In this document: positions 44,180 through 52,040 of the stretch, in pieces
How the letters are laid out: every line of letters starts with the position of its first letter
Numbering within the stretch: position 1 is the first letter of the stretch
Source of the DNA: Cohnella herbarum
GTDB lineage: Bacteria > Bacillota > Bacilli > Paenibacillales > Paenibacillaceae
DNA: 64,000 bases
Direction: 5' to 3'
NCBI RefSeq assembly: GCF_012849095.1
Contig: NZ_CP051680.1
Span: 6,754,001 to 6,818,000, forward strand
The notes under the pieces: model-generated
Told to the model about the DNA's origin: nothing
Seen by the model: the letters and a program-made list of their open reading frames with translations, nothing else
Databases searched by the model: none
Translations under genes and position numbers: made by a program

Positions 44180-45019
44180 ATGCTGCATATCGTTGCATGC
44201 ATTAAGCAAGTTCCGGACACGAAGATCATTAAGATGAACCCCAAGACGAATACGATGGATCGTTCGAGCGCTCCGGCGATTCTGAATCCGTACGATTCGC
44301 ATGCGGTCGAAGAGGCGGTTAGGCTGAGGGAGCGTTATGGCGGAGTCGTGTCGGTTCTGACGATGGGCCCTCCTCCGGCGGTGAAGGCGATAAGGAAATG
44401 CATCGAGATCGGGGCGGACGAAGGGTACATGATCACGGACCGGGCATTCGCGGGAGCGGATACTCTGGCGACCAGCTACGCATTGACCAAGGCGTTGGAG
44501 AAGATAGCGTCCGAAGTCCGGCCTATCGATCTGATCATTTGCGGCAAAATGACGATTGACGGAGATACCGGGCAGGTTGGTCCGGGAATCGCGCGCAGGT
44601 TAGACATGCCGCCGCTTACCTCGGTCAATAAAGTGGTCGAGATCAATCGGGCCGAAGGGTACGCGATCGTTCATCGGAAGCTGGAGGACGGGTACGAAGT
44701 TATCCGATCGACCTTGCCTTGCCTGTTCTCGGTAGAGAAAGACATCAACGAGGTTCCTTATTCCACTCTGCCGAATATGTTGCGAGCCGCGCGATATCAG
44801 CCGCATGTATGGGCGGTCAGCGATCTGAACGACATTGACAAGACGCAGCTAGGCTTGAAAGGCTCGCCGACGATCGTCAGTTCGGTATGGGCGCCGCAGA
44901 AACCGCAAGGCGGAAAGCTTCTTGAGGGGACGCCGGAAGAGCAGATTCAACAGCTGCTGGATGTCGTGTTGACGCGAAGAGAGCTGTTCGATGCTGTAGC
45001 AGGGGGGGAAGGAAGTTGA
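44180..45019 (+). CDS. fixA: FixA, electron transfer flavoprotein beta-type subunit
   Basis: A 279-residue Etf-beta-like protein (LHIVACIKQVPDTK, NPYDSHAVEEAVRL, CGKMTIDGDTGQVGPGIA). With FixB it forms a flavoprotein that in some FixABCX systems bifurcates electrons from NADH to quinone and ferredoxin. The ATG at 44180, 9 bases after GGAAAGG, is preferred over GTG 44171. Its stop overlaps the fixB start. It is more divergent from the etfB at 11398-12396 than expected for a recent duplicate, and lacks that gene's insert. Confidence 0.93.
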   Translation: MLHIVACIKQVPDTKIIKMNPKTNTMDRSSAPAILNPYDSHAVEEAVRLRERYGGVVSVLTMGPPPAVKAIRKCIEIGADEGYMITDRAFAGADTLATSYALTKALEKIASEVRPIDLIICGKMTIDGDTGQVGPGIARRLDMPPLTSVNKVVEINRAEGYAIVHRKLEDGYEVIRSTLPCLFSVEKDINEVPYSTLPNMLRAARYQPHVWAVSDLNDIDKTQLGLKGSPTIVSSVWAPQKPQGGKLLEGTPEEQIQQLLDVVLTRRELFDAVAGGEGS

Positions 45020-46050
45020 ACTTCGACGATTATCGCGGCGTTTGGGTGTTTATCGAAGAGAAGGACGGACACGTGGCTTCGGTATCGCTCGAGCTGCTTG
45101 GAGCGGGAAGGCAGCTTGCGGACAAACGAAAGACGGAGCTGGCCGGGGTGTTGATCGGGGATAACGTTCAATCGCTGGCGCAGATCGCGTTCGAATACGG
45201 AGCGGATAAAGTCTATATGTACGATGCGCCCATCTATCGCTACTATCGGACGGAAACGTTCATGCGAGCGGTGTTAGCTTGCGTGGAGAAACATAAGCCG
45301 GAAATTCTACTCTATGGCGCTACCTCGACGGGAAAAGATTTGGCAAGCGCGGTGGCGACCGATCTGCCGACGGGGTTAACCGCGGATACGACGCAATTGG
45401 ACGTGGAGGAAGATACCGGACTACTCCTCGCCAGCCGTCCGGCTTTCGGCGGCAACATCATGGCTACGATCTTATGCAAGAAGTATCGCCCTCAGATGGC
45501 CACCGTTCGCCCTAAAGTAATGAAAGCGCTCCCCCGCAATAAGGAGGCGTCGGGTGTCGTCATCGAGGAGAGCATCCCGATTACGGAAGAGGACATCCGT
45601 ACGAAAGTTCTGGAGATCGTCCGTTCGACGACGCAACACGTTCGGATCGACGAAGCGGATGTTATCGTTGCCGGAGGCAAAGGACTCGGAGGTCCCGCGG
45701 GTTTCCAGGTTATTCATCGCTTGGCGGAGACGCTTGGCGCAGCGGTCGGCGCTAGCCGCGACGTGGTCGAAGCCGGTTGGGTTCCGCATCATCATCAAGT
45801 CGGTCAGACCGGGGTGACGGTGACGCCGAAGATTTATTTTGCCATCGGCATATCGGGAGCGATTCAGCACTTGGTCGGGATGCAGAATTCCGGATTGATT
45901 ATCGCGATCAACAAAGACCCGGCGGCGCCGATCTTCCAATCCTCCCATTATGGAATCGTAGGGGATGCGCTGACGATCGTGCCTATGCTTACCGAAGCTT
46001 TCCAAATTGCGCTAGGGAGAAAGGAAGAGGCCGATGCCGGAAAAATTTGA
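45016..46050 (+). CDS. fixB: FixB, electron transfer flavoprotein alpha-type subunit
   Basis: A 344-residue Etf-alpha-like protein. The C-terminal FAD domain shows ASRDVVEAGWVPHHHQVGQTG, ITVTPKIYFAIGISGA-like strand (VTVTPKIYFAIGISGAIQH) and NKDPAAPIFQSSHYGIVGD. The TTG at 45016 overlaps the fixA stop; GGGGGGAAGGAAG lies upstream. It overlaps fixC by 17 bases, so fixABCX is one tightly coupled unit. Confidence 0.94.
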   Translation: MNFDDYRGVWVFIEEKDGHVASVSLELLGAGRQLADKRKTELAGVLIGDNVQSLAQIAFEYGADKVYMYDAPIYRYYRTETFMRAVLACVEKHKPEILLYGATSTGKDLASAVATDLPTGLTADTTQLDVEEDTGLLLASRPAFGGNIMATILCKKYRPQMATVRPKVMKALPRNKEASGVVIEESIPITEEDIRTKVLEIVRSTTQHVRIDEADVIVAGGKGLGGPAGFQVIHRLAETLGAAVGASRDVVEAGWVPHHHQVGQTGVTVTPKIYFAIGISGAIQHLVGMQNSGLIIAINKDPAAPIFQSSHYGIVGDALTIVPMLTEAFQIALGRKEEADAGKI

Positions 46051-47329
46051 AGCGATCGTCGTCGGAGCGGGCCCTGCCGGAATCGCTTGCGCTTACGAGT
46101 TAGCGAAGGCAGGCGTGAAGGTGCTGCTGATCGAGCGGGGAGAATATCCCGGTTCCAAGAACGTCATGGGCGGCGTGCTCTATCGCAAAATGATGGAGGA
46201 AATCGTGCCCGATTTCCATAAGGAAGCCCCGTTGGAGCGTCCGATCGTGGAACAGAGGTTTATGATGATGGATAAATCCTCGGCGGTAACCTTCTCTTAC
46301 AAAGGGATGGAGTGGGCAACGGAACCGTTCAATAACTTCACCGTGCTGCGGGCGAAGTTCGATCAATGGTTCGCTTCCAAGGCGGTGGAGAAGGGGGCTT
46401 TGCTCGTCAACGAAACCGTTGTCCTGGAGTGCATCGTCGAAGACGGCAAAGTCGTCGGCGTGCGCACGGACCGTCCGGACGGAGAGCTTCGCGCCGATGT
46501 CGTCGTATTGGCGGACGGAGTGAACTCCCTGCTCGCCAAGTCGCTAGGCTTCCATAAGGAGTTCCGTCCGGACGAAGTGGCGCTGGCGACGATGGAAGTG
46601 CTGAAGCTCGACAAGAAGATTATCGAGGATCGGTTTAACCTCGAAGAAGGCCAGGGCTGCACGATCGAGCTGTTCGGAGACGCGACGAAGGGCATTCTGG
46701 GCACCGGATTTCTGTACACGAACAAAGATACGCTCAGCATCGGCGTCGGCACGTTACTTTCCGGACTGATTAAGCATAAGATAAAGCCTTACGAACTGAT
46801 GGAATACGTGAAAACGCATCCGATGATCCGGCCGTACCTTCTTGGGGCGGAGCCTCAAGAATATTTGGCGCATCTGATCCCGGAGGGAGGGTATCATTCC
46901 ATTCCGAAGGTAGTTGGAAACGGCGTGCTTGTCGTCGGGGACGCGGCGCAGCTCGTGAACGCGATTCATCGCGAAGGCTCGAACATGGCGATGACTTCGG
47001 GGCGGTTCGCGGCGGAAACCATCGTGGCGGCGAGAGAGCGGGAGGACTTCTCCCAAGCGTCGCTCGACGAGTACCGGGTGAAATTAATGGGCAGCTTCGT
47101 CGGTCAGGATATGAAGAAGTACAAGGATTCCACGCACCATTTCGACAAGTTCCCGCAGTATTTCGAACAGTACATTCCGATGATGAATCGCGCGGCAAGC
47201 CAGATGCTGACCGTAGACGGCTCTTCGAAATGGGAGAAGCAGAAGAAGATATGGCGCGACATCGGTCCGGCCAAGCAGAAGTTCAAGATCGCCCGCGATC
47301 TGATTCGGGCATGGAGGGTGATCAAGTAA
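46034..47329 (+). CDS. fixC: FixC, FAD-dependent electron transfer flavoprotein-quinone oxidoreductase type
   Basis: A 431-residue flavoprotein of the ETF-QO/FixC family. The N-terminal dinucleotide-binding motif is VVGAGPAGIACAYELAKAG followed by LLIERG; a second FAD motif is VLVVGDAAQLVNAIHREGSN. It should pass FixAB electrons to the quinone pool, with FixX as Fe-S partner. The ATG follows AAGGAAGAGG. The fixX start shares one base with its stop (TAATG). Confidence 0.94.
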   Translation: MPEKFEAIVVGAGPAGIACAYELAKAGVKVLLIERGEYPGSKNVMGGVLYRKMMEEIVPDFHKEAPLERPIVEQRFMMMDKSSAVTFSYKGMEWATEPFNNFTVLRAKFDQWFASKAVEKGALLVNETVVLECIVEDGKVVGVRTDRPDGELRADVVVLADGVNSLLAKSLGFHKEFRPDEVALATMEVLKLDKKIIEDRFNLEEGQGCTIELFGDATKGILGTGFLYTNKDTLSIGVGTLLSGLIKHKIKPYELMEYVKTHPMIRPYLLGAEPQEYLAHLIPEGGYHSIPKVVGNGVLVVGDAAQLVNAIHREGSNMAMTSGRFAAETIVAAREREDFSQASLDEYRVKLMGSFVGQDMKKYKDSTHHFDKFPQYFEQYIPMMNRAASQMLTVDGSSKWEKQKKIWRDIGPAKQKFKIARDLIRAWRVIK

Positions 47330-47640
47330 TGAGCAGCGATTCTCAGCCGGTTCCTTCCAAAGGGGCCAACATCGAGGAGAAGCAATATTTGCTCAGATTC
47401 AACGCGGATACGCAGTCGCATTTGCATGTGATGGATACGGAAGTATGCATGACCAGCTGCCCCGATAAAATATGCACGATTTTCTGCCCGGCAGAGGTAT
47501 ACAAGTGGGAAGAAATCCGCATGCATGTCGGATACGAGGGCTGTCATGAATGCGGGAGCTGTCGCATCGGCTGTCCTCATCAGAACATCAAGTGGGTCTA
47601 TCCGAAGGGCGGACACGGCATCGTCTTTCGACTCGGGTGA
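47329..47640 (+). CDS. fixX: FixX, ferredoxin-like protein
   Basis: A 103-residue Fe-S protein with two cysteine clusters, CPDKICTIFCP and CHECGSCRIGCPH, the pattern of FixX ferredoxins that complete the FixABCX complex. The ATG at 47329 gives the expected length; earlier in-frame starts lie inside fixC. No nif, carnitine or other known partner genes occur in the window. Confidence 0.93.
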   Translation: MSSDSQPVPSKGANIEEKQYLLRFNADTQSHLHVMDTEVCMTSCPDKICTIFCPAEVYKWEEIRMHVGYEGCHECGSCRIGCPHQNIKWVYPKGGHGIVFRLG

Positions 47641-47656
47641 CAGGGGTGGGACGCGA

Positions 47657-47809
47657 ATGAAAATCGGAGATCACGTCGTATACGTTCAGGACGGAACGAA
47701 AGGGGTTATCGTGGAAATCCATGATAATCTGTACCACATCATTTGGGAAGATCATTTCAGCAGTTGGGAACATGGCGAGCGGTTAATCATTCAAGAGGCT
47801 TATCCGTGA
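47657..47809 (+). CDS. 50-residue KOW/SH3-like small protein
   Basis: A 50-residue protein (MKIGDHVVYVQDGTKGVIVE...) that reads as a small beta-barrel: KIGDHVVYV, GVIVEIHDNLYHIIWEDH. The pattern recalls KOW or SH3-like domains in short Bacilli proteins. The start is 10 bases after GGGGTGGG. It begins 16 bases after fixX and likely ends that operon; its last codons overlap a terminator stem. The role is unknown. Confidence 0.7.
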   Translation: MKIGDHVVYVQDGTKGVIVEIHDNLYHIIWEDHFSSWEHGERLIIQEAYP

Positions 47810-47832
47810 TTGTCGCGGGTAAGCTTTTTTTC
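47798..47832 (+). terminator. Terminator of the fix operon
   Basis: GCTTATCCG (47798-47806) pairs with CGGGTAAGC (47816-47824, one G-T), followed by TTTTTTTT. Confidence 0.88.
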
Positions 47833-47841
47833 ATGAAATAA

Positions 47842-47870
47842 TTTACAATTTTATCCTATTAAACTAAAAT
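47842..47870 (+). promoter_or_regulatory. SigA promoter of the AtpF-like gene
   Basis: -35 TTTACA (47842-47847), 17-base spacer, -10 TAAAAT (47865-47870). The expected transcript start, about 47877, coincides with the GTG at 47877. Confidence 0.7.
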
Positions 47871-47876
47871 ATTAGT

Positions 47877-48341
47877 GTGAGTGGAAATCCATATTCCAAG
47901 TTTGGAGGTGATCTTATACTCTTTCATGGGGCAAGCCTTACCAATTTTATTCTTCAACTCGTGTTCTTTTTTCTCTTATACGTGCTGCTGAAAAAATTTG
48001 CGATTACCCCCTTGCTCACGGTGATGGAACGCAGAAAAATGTGGATTGAAAATCATGTTGCCGATTGGGAAAACTTGAAGAAACAACAGATCGATCTGCA
48101 AAATGAGCAAATAAATGTAATCCGAGAAGCTAAAGTCGAGGCTCGGACGATCATTTCAGACTTGAGGGATTCGGCATGGGTTCAAGCTGAACAGATCGTA
48201 AACGAAGCAAAAGATGAAAACAATCTGCGTATTGCCCGTGCCGTTAACGAAATCGAGATGGAAAAAGAATTAGCCCTCATCCTCATTCAAGAGCAATCCA
48301 AAGAATTGGCGGAAAGAATCGTCAAAAAAATTTTACACTAA
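47877..48341 (+). CDS. Orphan F-type ATP synthase b-subunit-like protein
   Basis: A 154-residue protein with one N-terminal membrane segment (FILQLVFFFLLYVLLKKFAI), then TPLLTVMERRKMWIENHV and a long charged coiled-coil helix (about 55-154), the design of AtpF, whose stalk joins F0 to F1. No other atp gene is nearby. The start is doubtful. GTG 47877 lies at the predicted transcript start (leaderless), while a perfect GGAGGTGAT (47904-47912) stands 7 bases before an in-frame ATA (47916), not a normal start codon. The mid-helix Arg typical of AtpF near ERRK is retained. Possibly a paralogue or a stress variant of the stalk. Confidence 0.75.
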   Translation: MSGNPYSKFGGDLILFHGASLTNFILQLVFFFLLYVLLKKFAITPLLTVMERRKMWIENHVADWENLKKQQIDLQNEQINVIREAKVEARTIISDLRDSAWVQAEQIVNEAKDENNLRIARAVNEIEMEKELALILIQEQSKELAERIVKKILH

Positions 48342-48378
48342 AGAATTTCGAGAGAAGCGAGTTAAAAAGAAACAATCC

Positions 48379-48423
48379 AAAAAGACCGATGGGGTTAATG
48401 GAAGATACCCTTGCGGTCTTTTT
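48379..48423 (+). terminator. Intrinsic terminator after the AtpF-like gene
   Basis: AAAAAGACCG (48379-48388) pairs with CGGTCTTTTT (48414-48423), with an inner GGGT/ACCC. The rest of the 353-base gap to 48694 holds no feature I can support. Confidence 0.88.
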
Positions 48424-48694
48424 GTTGTGGCTCCGTAATTACGCTTTTCGGCCGCGCCATGCGGGATGATCAATTGATGACAGAATTCAAGATTTATGCG
48501 ACCGCATTCTATCTCCGCCGTCCTATTCCTTGCATTACAATTAGAGTAGTATGCATAGGCAGGCCACACGCGGCCGAGCTCCGGACAAGGGAACCAGGCT
48601 TGGCTGAATTCATTGAGGTATATGATCCCGGATGCTAGAATGAACTAATGAAAGCGCATACCTTTGCAGCCGACAGCCGTCAGGAGGGATGGAC

Positions 48695-50464
48695 ATGCCG
48701 TTGTTACCCCGAGGAATATACCCGTTCGGACGCACGATTAAGGGCCGAATGACGCTCATCCTCCTACTCAGTTCGATCGCTCCGCTAGCTTTGCTTGGAG
48801 CAATCTCGTACTCGTCGTTCCACTCTTTCCTGAAAAACACGTTGACGAGCGGCATCCAGGAGAACGTCAACAAAGAACTGACCGGCGTCGACAACGTGCT
48901 CAAAAATTTGAACTTCGCTTCCCAGCAGTTGGCGCTGGACATCGTTATGGTCGAGTATATCCAGGAGTATATGCGGACCGACGACATTCTCGTCAAACAG
49001 GATGTTATCAAGTACGTGCAAGATCGGATGACGCTGATCAATTATTCCAGCCCCCATGCGGGTATTTTGACGATTTTGGACGGCAACCGGCAAATTTTGT
49101 TCCAAAGCTTCCCGTCGCAGGACACCGTCGACCTGGACCGATACCCCATACTTCATGAAGCCAAGGGGGTGTCGTATCAAGCTCCCCATCGATCGGTCGA
49201 CAAATACGGGAAACCGGAAGATGATCCCGTATTTTCGTTAGCCCGCAAGGTTACCGATTACCAACAGCCTGAATTGTCTTTTTACGTGTACATCGAGAGT
49301 AACTTTCAGACGCTGAACCAACTGTTCGGAGGCCAGCAATACGGAGAACAAGCGACTCATCTGCTACTGGACGGAGACGATCGGATCGTATACAGCGAGA
49401 ATACGGAGTTATATCCGATCGGCTCCGTCTATGAGGCGGCAATGAAAGTCGGACGAGCAGGCGAGATGACGTTCGTCGCCGCCGGAGAGCAAAACTGGAA
49501 GCTGATCGTGTTTCTGAAGGGTACGGTGTTCCAGTCGGAGCTGAACAACTGGTTCACCCAGTTTTTCACTATCGGCCTGTTCTCGCTCATTCTCAGCGCC
49601 GTGCTCGCCATCATCGCCTGGCGATCGATCTTTCGGCCGCTGCAGACGTTCCGCAAGGAAATCGAATGGATGGGCGACAACCGGATCGTTCGGCCGCGCC
49701 GTTACATGCAGCTTGCCGAATTCGACGACTTGCTCGGCCGCTTTTACCGGATGCGGGATCGCGTGTTCGACCTGTTGAAGGAGATCGAATATCGCGAACG
49801 CGCCCGCAGCCGGATTGAAGTGGAGAAGCTGAGGTTCCAGATCAACCCGCATTTCATACATAACACGCTGAATACGGTTCAAGTCATCGCCAAAGTAAAC
49901 AAGCAGGAAGAGATCGTCCGGCTGATCACTTATTTTACGCGCATCCTGCACTACAATTTGGGCAAGGAAGGCGCATTCGTTCACGTAAGAGACGAGATCG
50001 TGAATTTGCGGGATTATCTCGCGCTTCAGCAAATTCGGTACAATCACGCCTTCCGAGTCGACATCGACGTCGATCCCGCGGCAGAGGACAACGTACTGCC
50101 CCGGTTCGTGCTGCAGCCTCTCGTGGAGAACGCGCTATACCACGGCTTTCTTAGCGACGATGGCGTCATTACGGTGAGGATTGTCCAAGAGGAGGACGGC
50201 GGCTTGCGCATTACCGTCGCGGATAATGGCGTCGGCATGTCGGAAGAGACGGTGGCCATGCTGTCCCGAGGGAACCGAACGGCAGGACGCAAGACCGGCA
50301 TGGGCATCGGACTGTCGTTCGCGCATCAGCTTATTCAGACTTATTATGGGGAAGCGCATGGTTTGGAAATCCATAGCCGGCCGGGAGCGGGCACGAAGCT
50401 GACGATCCGGATTCCGGCAAAACCGCAGGAGGGGATGGACGATGATTCGGACGCTGCTAGTTGA
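48695..50464 (+). CDS. YesM-type sensor histidine kinase (second copy)
   Basis: A 589-residue membrane kinase built like the one at 38439 but clearly diverged: first segment near 20-42, extracytoplasmic sensor to about 280, second segment (FFTIGLFSLILSAVLAIIAW), HAMP, then His386 in FQINPHFIHNTLNTVQ and a HATPase domain with FVLQPLVENALYHGF and DNGVGMS. The second ATG (48695), 6 bases after AGGAGGG, is chosen over the ATG at 48689, which abuts the site. It overlaps the regulator gene by 23 bases. Confidence 0.93.
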   Translation: MPLLPRGIYPFGRTIKGRMTLILLLSSIAPLALLGAISYSSFHSFLKNTLTSGIQENVNKELTGVDNVLKNLNFASQQLALDIVMVEYIQEYMRTDDILVKQDVIKYVQDRMTLINYSSPHAGILTILDGNRQILFQSFPSQDTVDLDRYPILHEAKGVSYQAPHRSVDKYGKPEDDPVFSLARKVTDYQQPELSFYVYIESNFQTLNQLFGGQQYGEQATHLLLDGDDRIVYSENTELYPIGSVYEAAMKVGRAGEMTFVAAGEQNWKLIVFLKGTVFQSELNNWFTQFFTIGLFSLILSAVLAIIAWRSIFRPLQTFRKEIEWMGDNRIVRPRRYMQLAEFDDLLGRFYRMRDRVFDLLKEIEYRERARSRIEVEKLRFQINPHFIHNTLNTVQVIAKVNKQEEIVRLITYFTRILHYNLGKEGAFVHVRDEIVNLRDYLALQQIRYNHAFRVDIDVDPAAEDNVLPRFVLQPLVENALYHGFLSDDGVITVRIVQEEDGGLRITVADNGVGMSEETVAMLSRGNRTAGRKTGMGIGLSFAHQLIQTYYGEAHGLEIHSRPGAGTKLTIRIPAKPQEGMDDDSDAAS

Positions 50465-51890
50465 TGACGAGCCGATTGTTCGCAAAGGGTTATTGCACAT
50501 CTTGCCTTGGGATCGCCACGGCATGAGCGTCGTCGCCGATCTCGACGGCGGCGAGAAGGCGCTGGACTTGCTCGGCCGGGAGCCGATCGATCTGTTGGTG
50601 ACGGATTTGACGATGCCCGGGATGTCCGGCTTCGAGTTGATCCAAGAAGCCCAAGCGAGATTTCCGGAAGTAAGTATCGCTATTCTTACTTGCCACCAGG
50701 AATTTCAATACGTTCAGGAAGCGCTCCGGATTGGAGCGCTCGATTATATCGTGAAGACGGAGATGGACGACGACAAGCTGGACCGGATTTTCGGCCGGAT
50801 TGCTTCCCGAATCGAAGAGAAGCGGGTTCGTCGGCAATCGCCTGCCGCCAAATCCGCTACAGCCGATAAGGAGGGGGCGCTGTTCGTCGCTATGCAGTCC
50901 GATTGCTCCGTAGGCGAATTGTACGCGGTCCCTTGGGTATCGGAGCGGATGCCTAACCCGGTCAGCGACGCGGAGCAGGCTTGGTTCGCCGAGCTGCCGG
51001 CGTTAGACAAAAGAGATGACGGGGCGGACGGTCCCGTTCCGACGAACAAGTGGTTCGGTCGCTGGGCTGTCGTCATTCTTCATCATTTGACCATGAAGGA
51101 TCGGCTACGGGAACTGTTGCCGGTATACGTCAGGCGCCATATTTTCTACCTCGTCGATCGTAAGGAAGGGAGCGTCGTCTGGCACGATTCGCTCCGCGAC
51201 ATCATGCTGTTCGAAGAAAAAGCGCAACCGCCGGATTGGGAGGAAGAATGGGATTCGTTCCGGTGGATTGCCGATGATCGCGCTTGGCAAGAGCTGCAGG
51301 AGCGCATCCGAATGCAACGTCCCGAGCCGTCCGCGCTGTGCGGCGCTATCTATCGGACGGTTCGATGTTGGCGAGGTATCCGGAGGTTTTCGGAAATCGA
51401 ACGTTATGTGACGCAAGCTCGGACGCTGCGGATGTGGACCGATTGGCAGCTTTGGCTCGCCCGGTTGCGCCGCGATCTGAAGCGCGCCTTGGAAGGACCG
51501 GAAGCAAATCGGGAGCATTCGCTGCGTATTCTTCAATCGATACAGGGCGTGCAGCGAAGGCTTGCGGAAGGGATTACCCAGGAGGAGGCGGCTGCCTCCA
51601 TTCATTTCAGCCGCGGCTACTATAGCGATTGCTTCAAGCGCACGATCGGCGTCACCTTCAACGATTTCATGCGCGAGCTAAGAATCGATCGGGCCCGGAT
51701 GTGGTTGACTTGCACGGACGTTCCCGTGCATGAAATATCCCGGCGCTGCGGCTTCGCGGACGAGCCTTATTTCCGCAAGCTGTTTCGCGAGGAGACGGGG
51801 CTTGCCGCGAAGGAATACCGCGCGATGCCGGAAGCGGCGGAAGAGTATGGCCTCCGCTGCATCGGGAATGCCGACATTCGATTATTGTAG
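50442..51890 (+). CDS. YesN-type AraC-family response regulator (second copy)
   Basis: A 482-residue regulator: receiver with D8/D9, phospho-acceptor Asp55 (LLVTDLTMPG) and the conserved Lys in YIVKTEMDDD; a middle region; and a C-terminal AraC double helix-turn-helix (ITQEEAAASIHFSRGYYSDC; VHEISRRCGFADEPYFRKLF). It is shorter than the 545-residue paralogue. It likely controls the binding-protein and permease genes downstream and the GH78-like enzyme. Confidence 0.93.
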   Translation: MIRTLLVDDEPIVRKGLLHILPWDRHGMSVVADLDGGEKALDLLGREPIDLLVTDLTMPGMSGFELIQEAQARFPEVSIAILTCHQEFQYVQEALRIGALDYIVKTEMDDDKLDRIFGRIASRIEEKRVRRQSPAAKSATADKEGALFVAMQSDCSVGELYAVPWVSERMPNPVSDAEQAWFAELPALDKRDDGADGPVPTNKWFGRWAVVILHHLTMKDRLRELLPVYVRRHIFYLVDRKEGSVVWHDSLRDIMLFEEKAQPPDWEEEWDSFRWIADDRAWQELQERIRMQRPEPSALCGAIYRTVRCWRGIRRFSEIERYVTQARTLRMWTDWQLWLARLRRDLKRALEGPEANREHSLRILQSIQGVQRRLAEGITQEEAAASIHFSRGYYSDCFKRTIGVTFNDFMRELRIDRARMWLTCTDVPVHEISRRCGFADEPYFRKLFREETGLAAKEYRAMPEAAEEYGLRCIGNADIRLL

Positions 51891-52040
51891 CGTCGGCAGT
51901 GAAAATTGTAATGCGAAAAAGCGCGCAGATGACAACATTCCGTCAACTGAGGCGCTTTCTCCGTATTTTCCGCATGCAGGCTTCCGTTAATATGAGTTTG
52001 TAAGCGTCATCAACATCCGGAAGAGAGGGGCAAATCCGCA

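Noticed and set aside
44180..47640. fixABCX as evidence of nitrogen fixation
   Set aside because: No nif genes or nif-type promoters are visible in the window; the complex has other known uses.
48411..48638. Possible 75-residue gene between the AtpF-like gene and the kinase
   Set aside because: It starts within terminator sequence, lacks a ribosome site and has no recognisable features.
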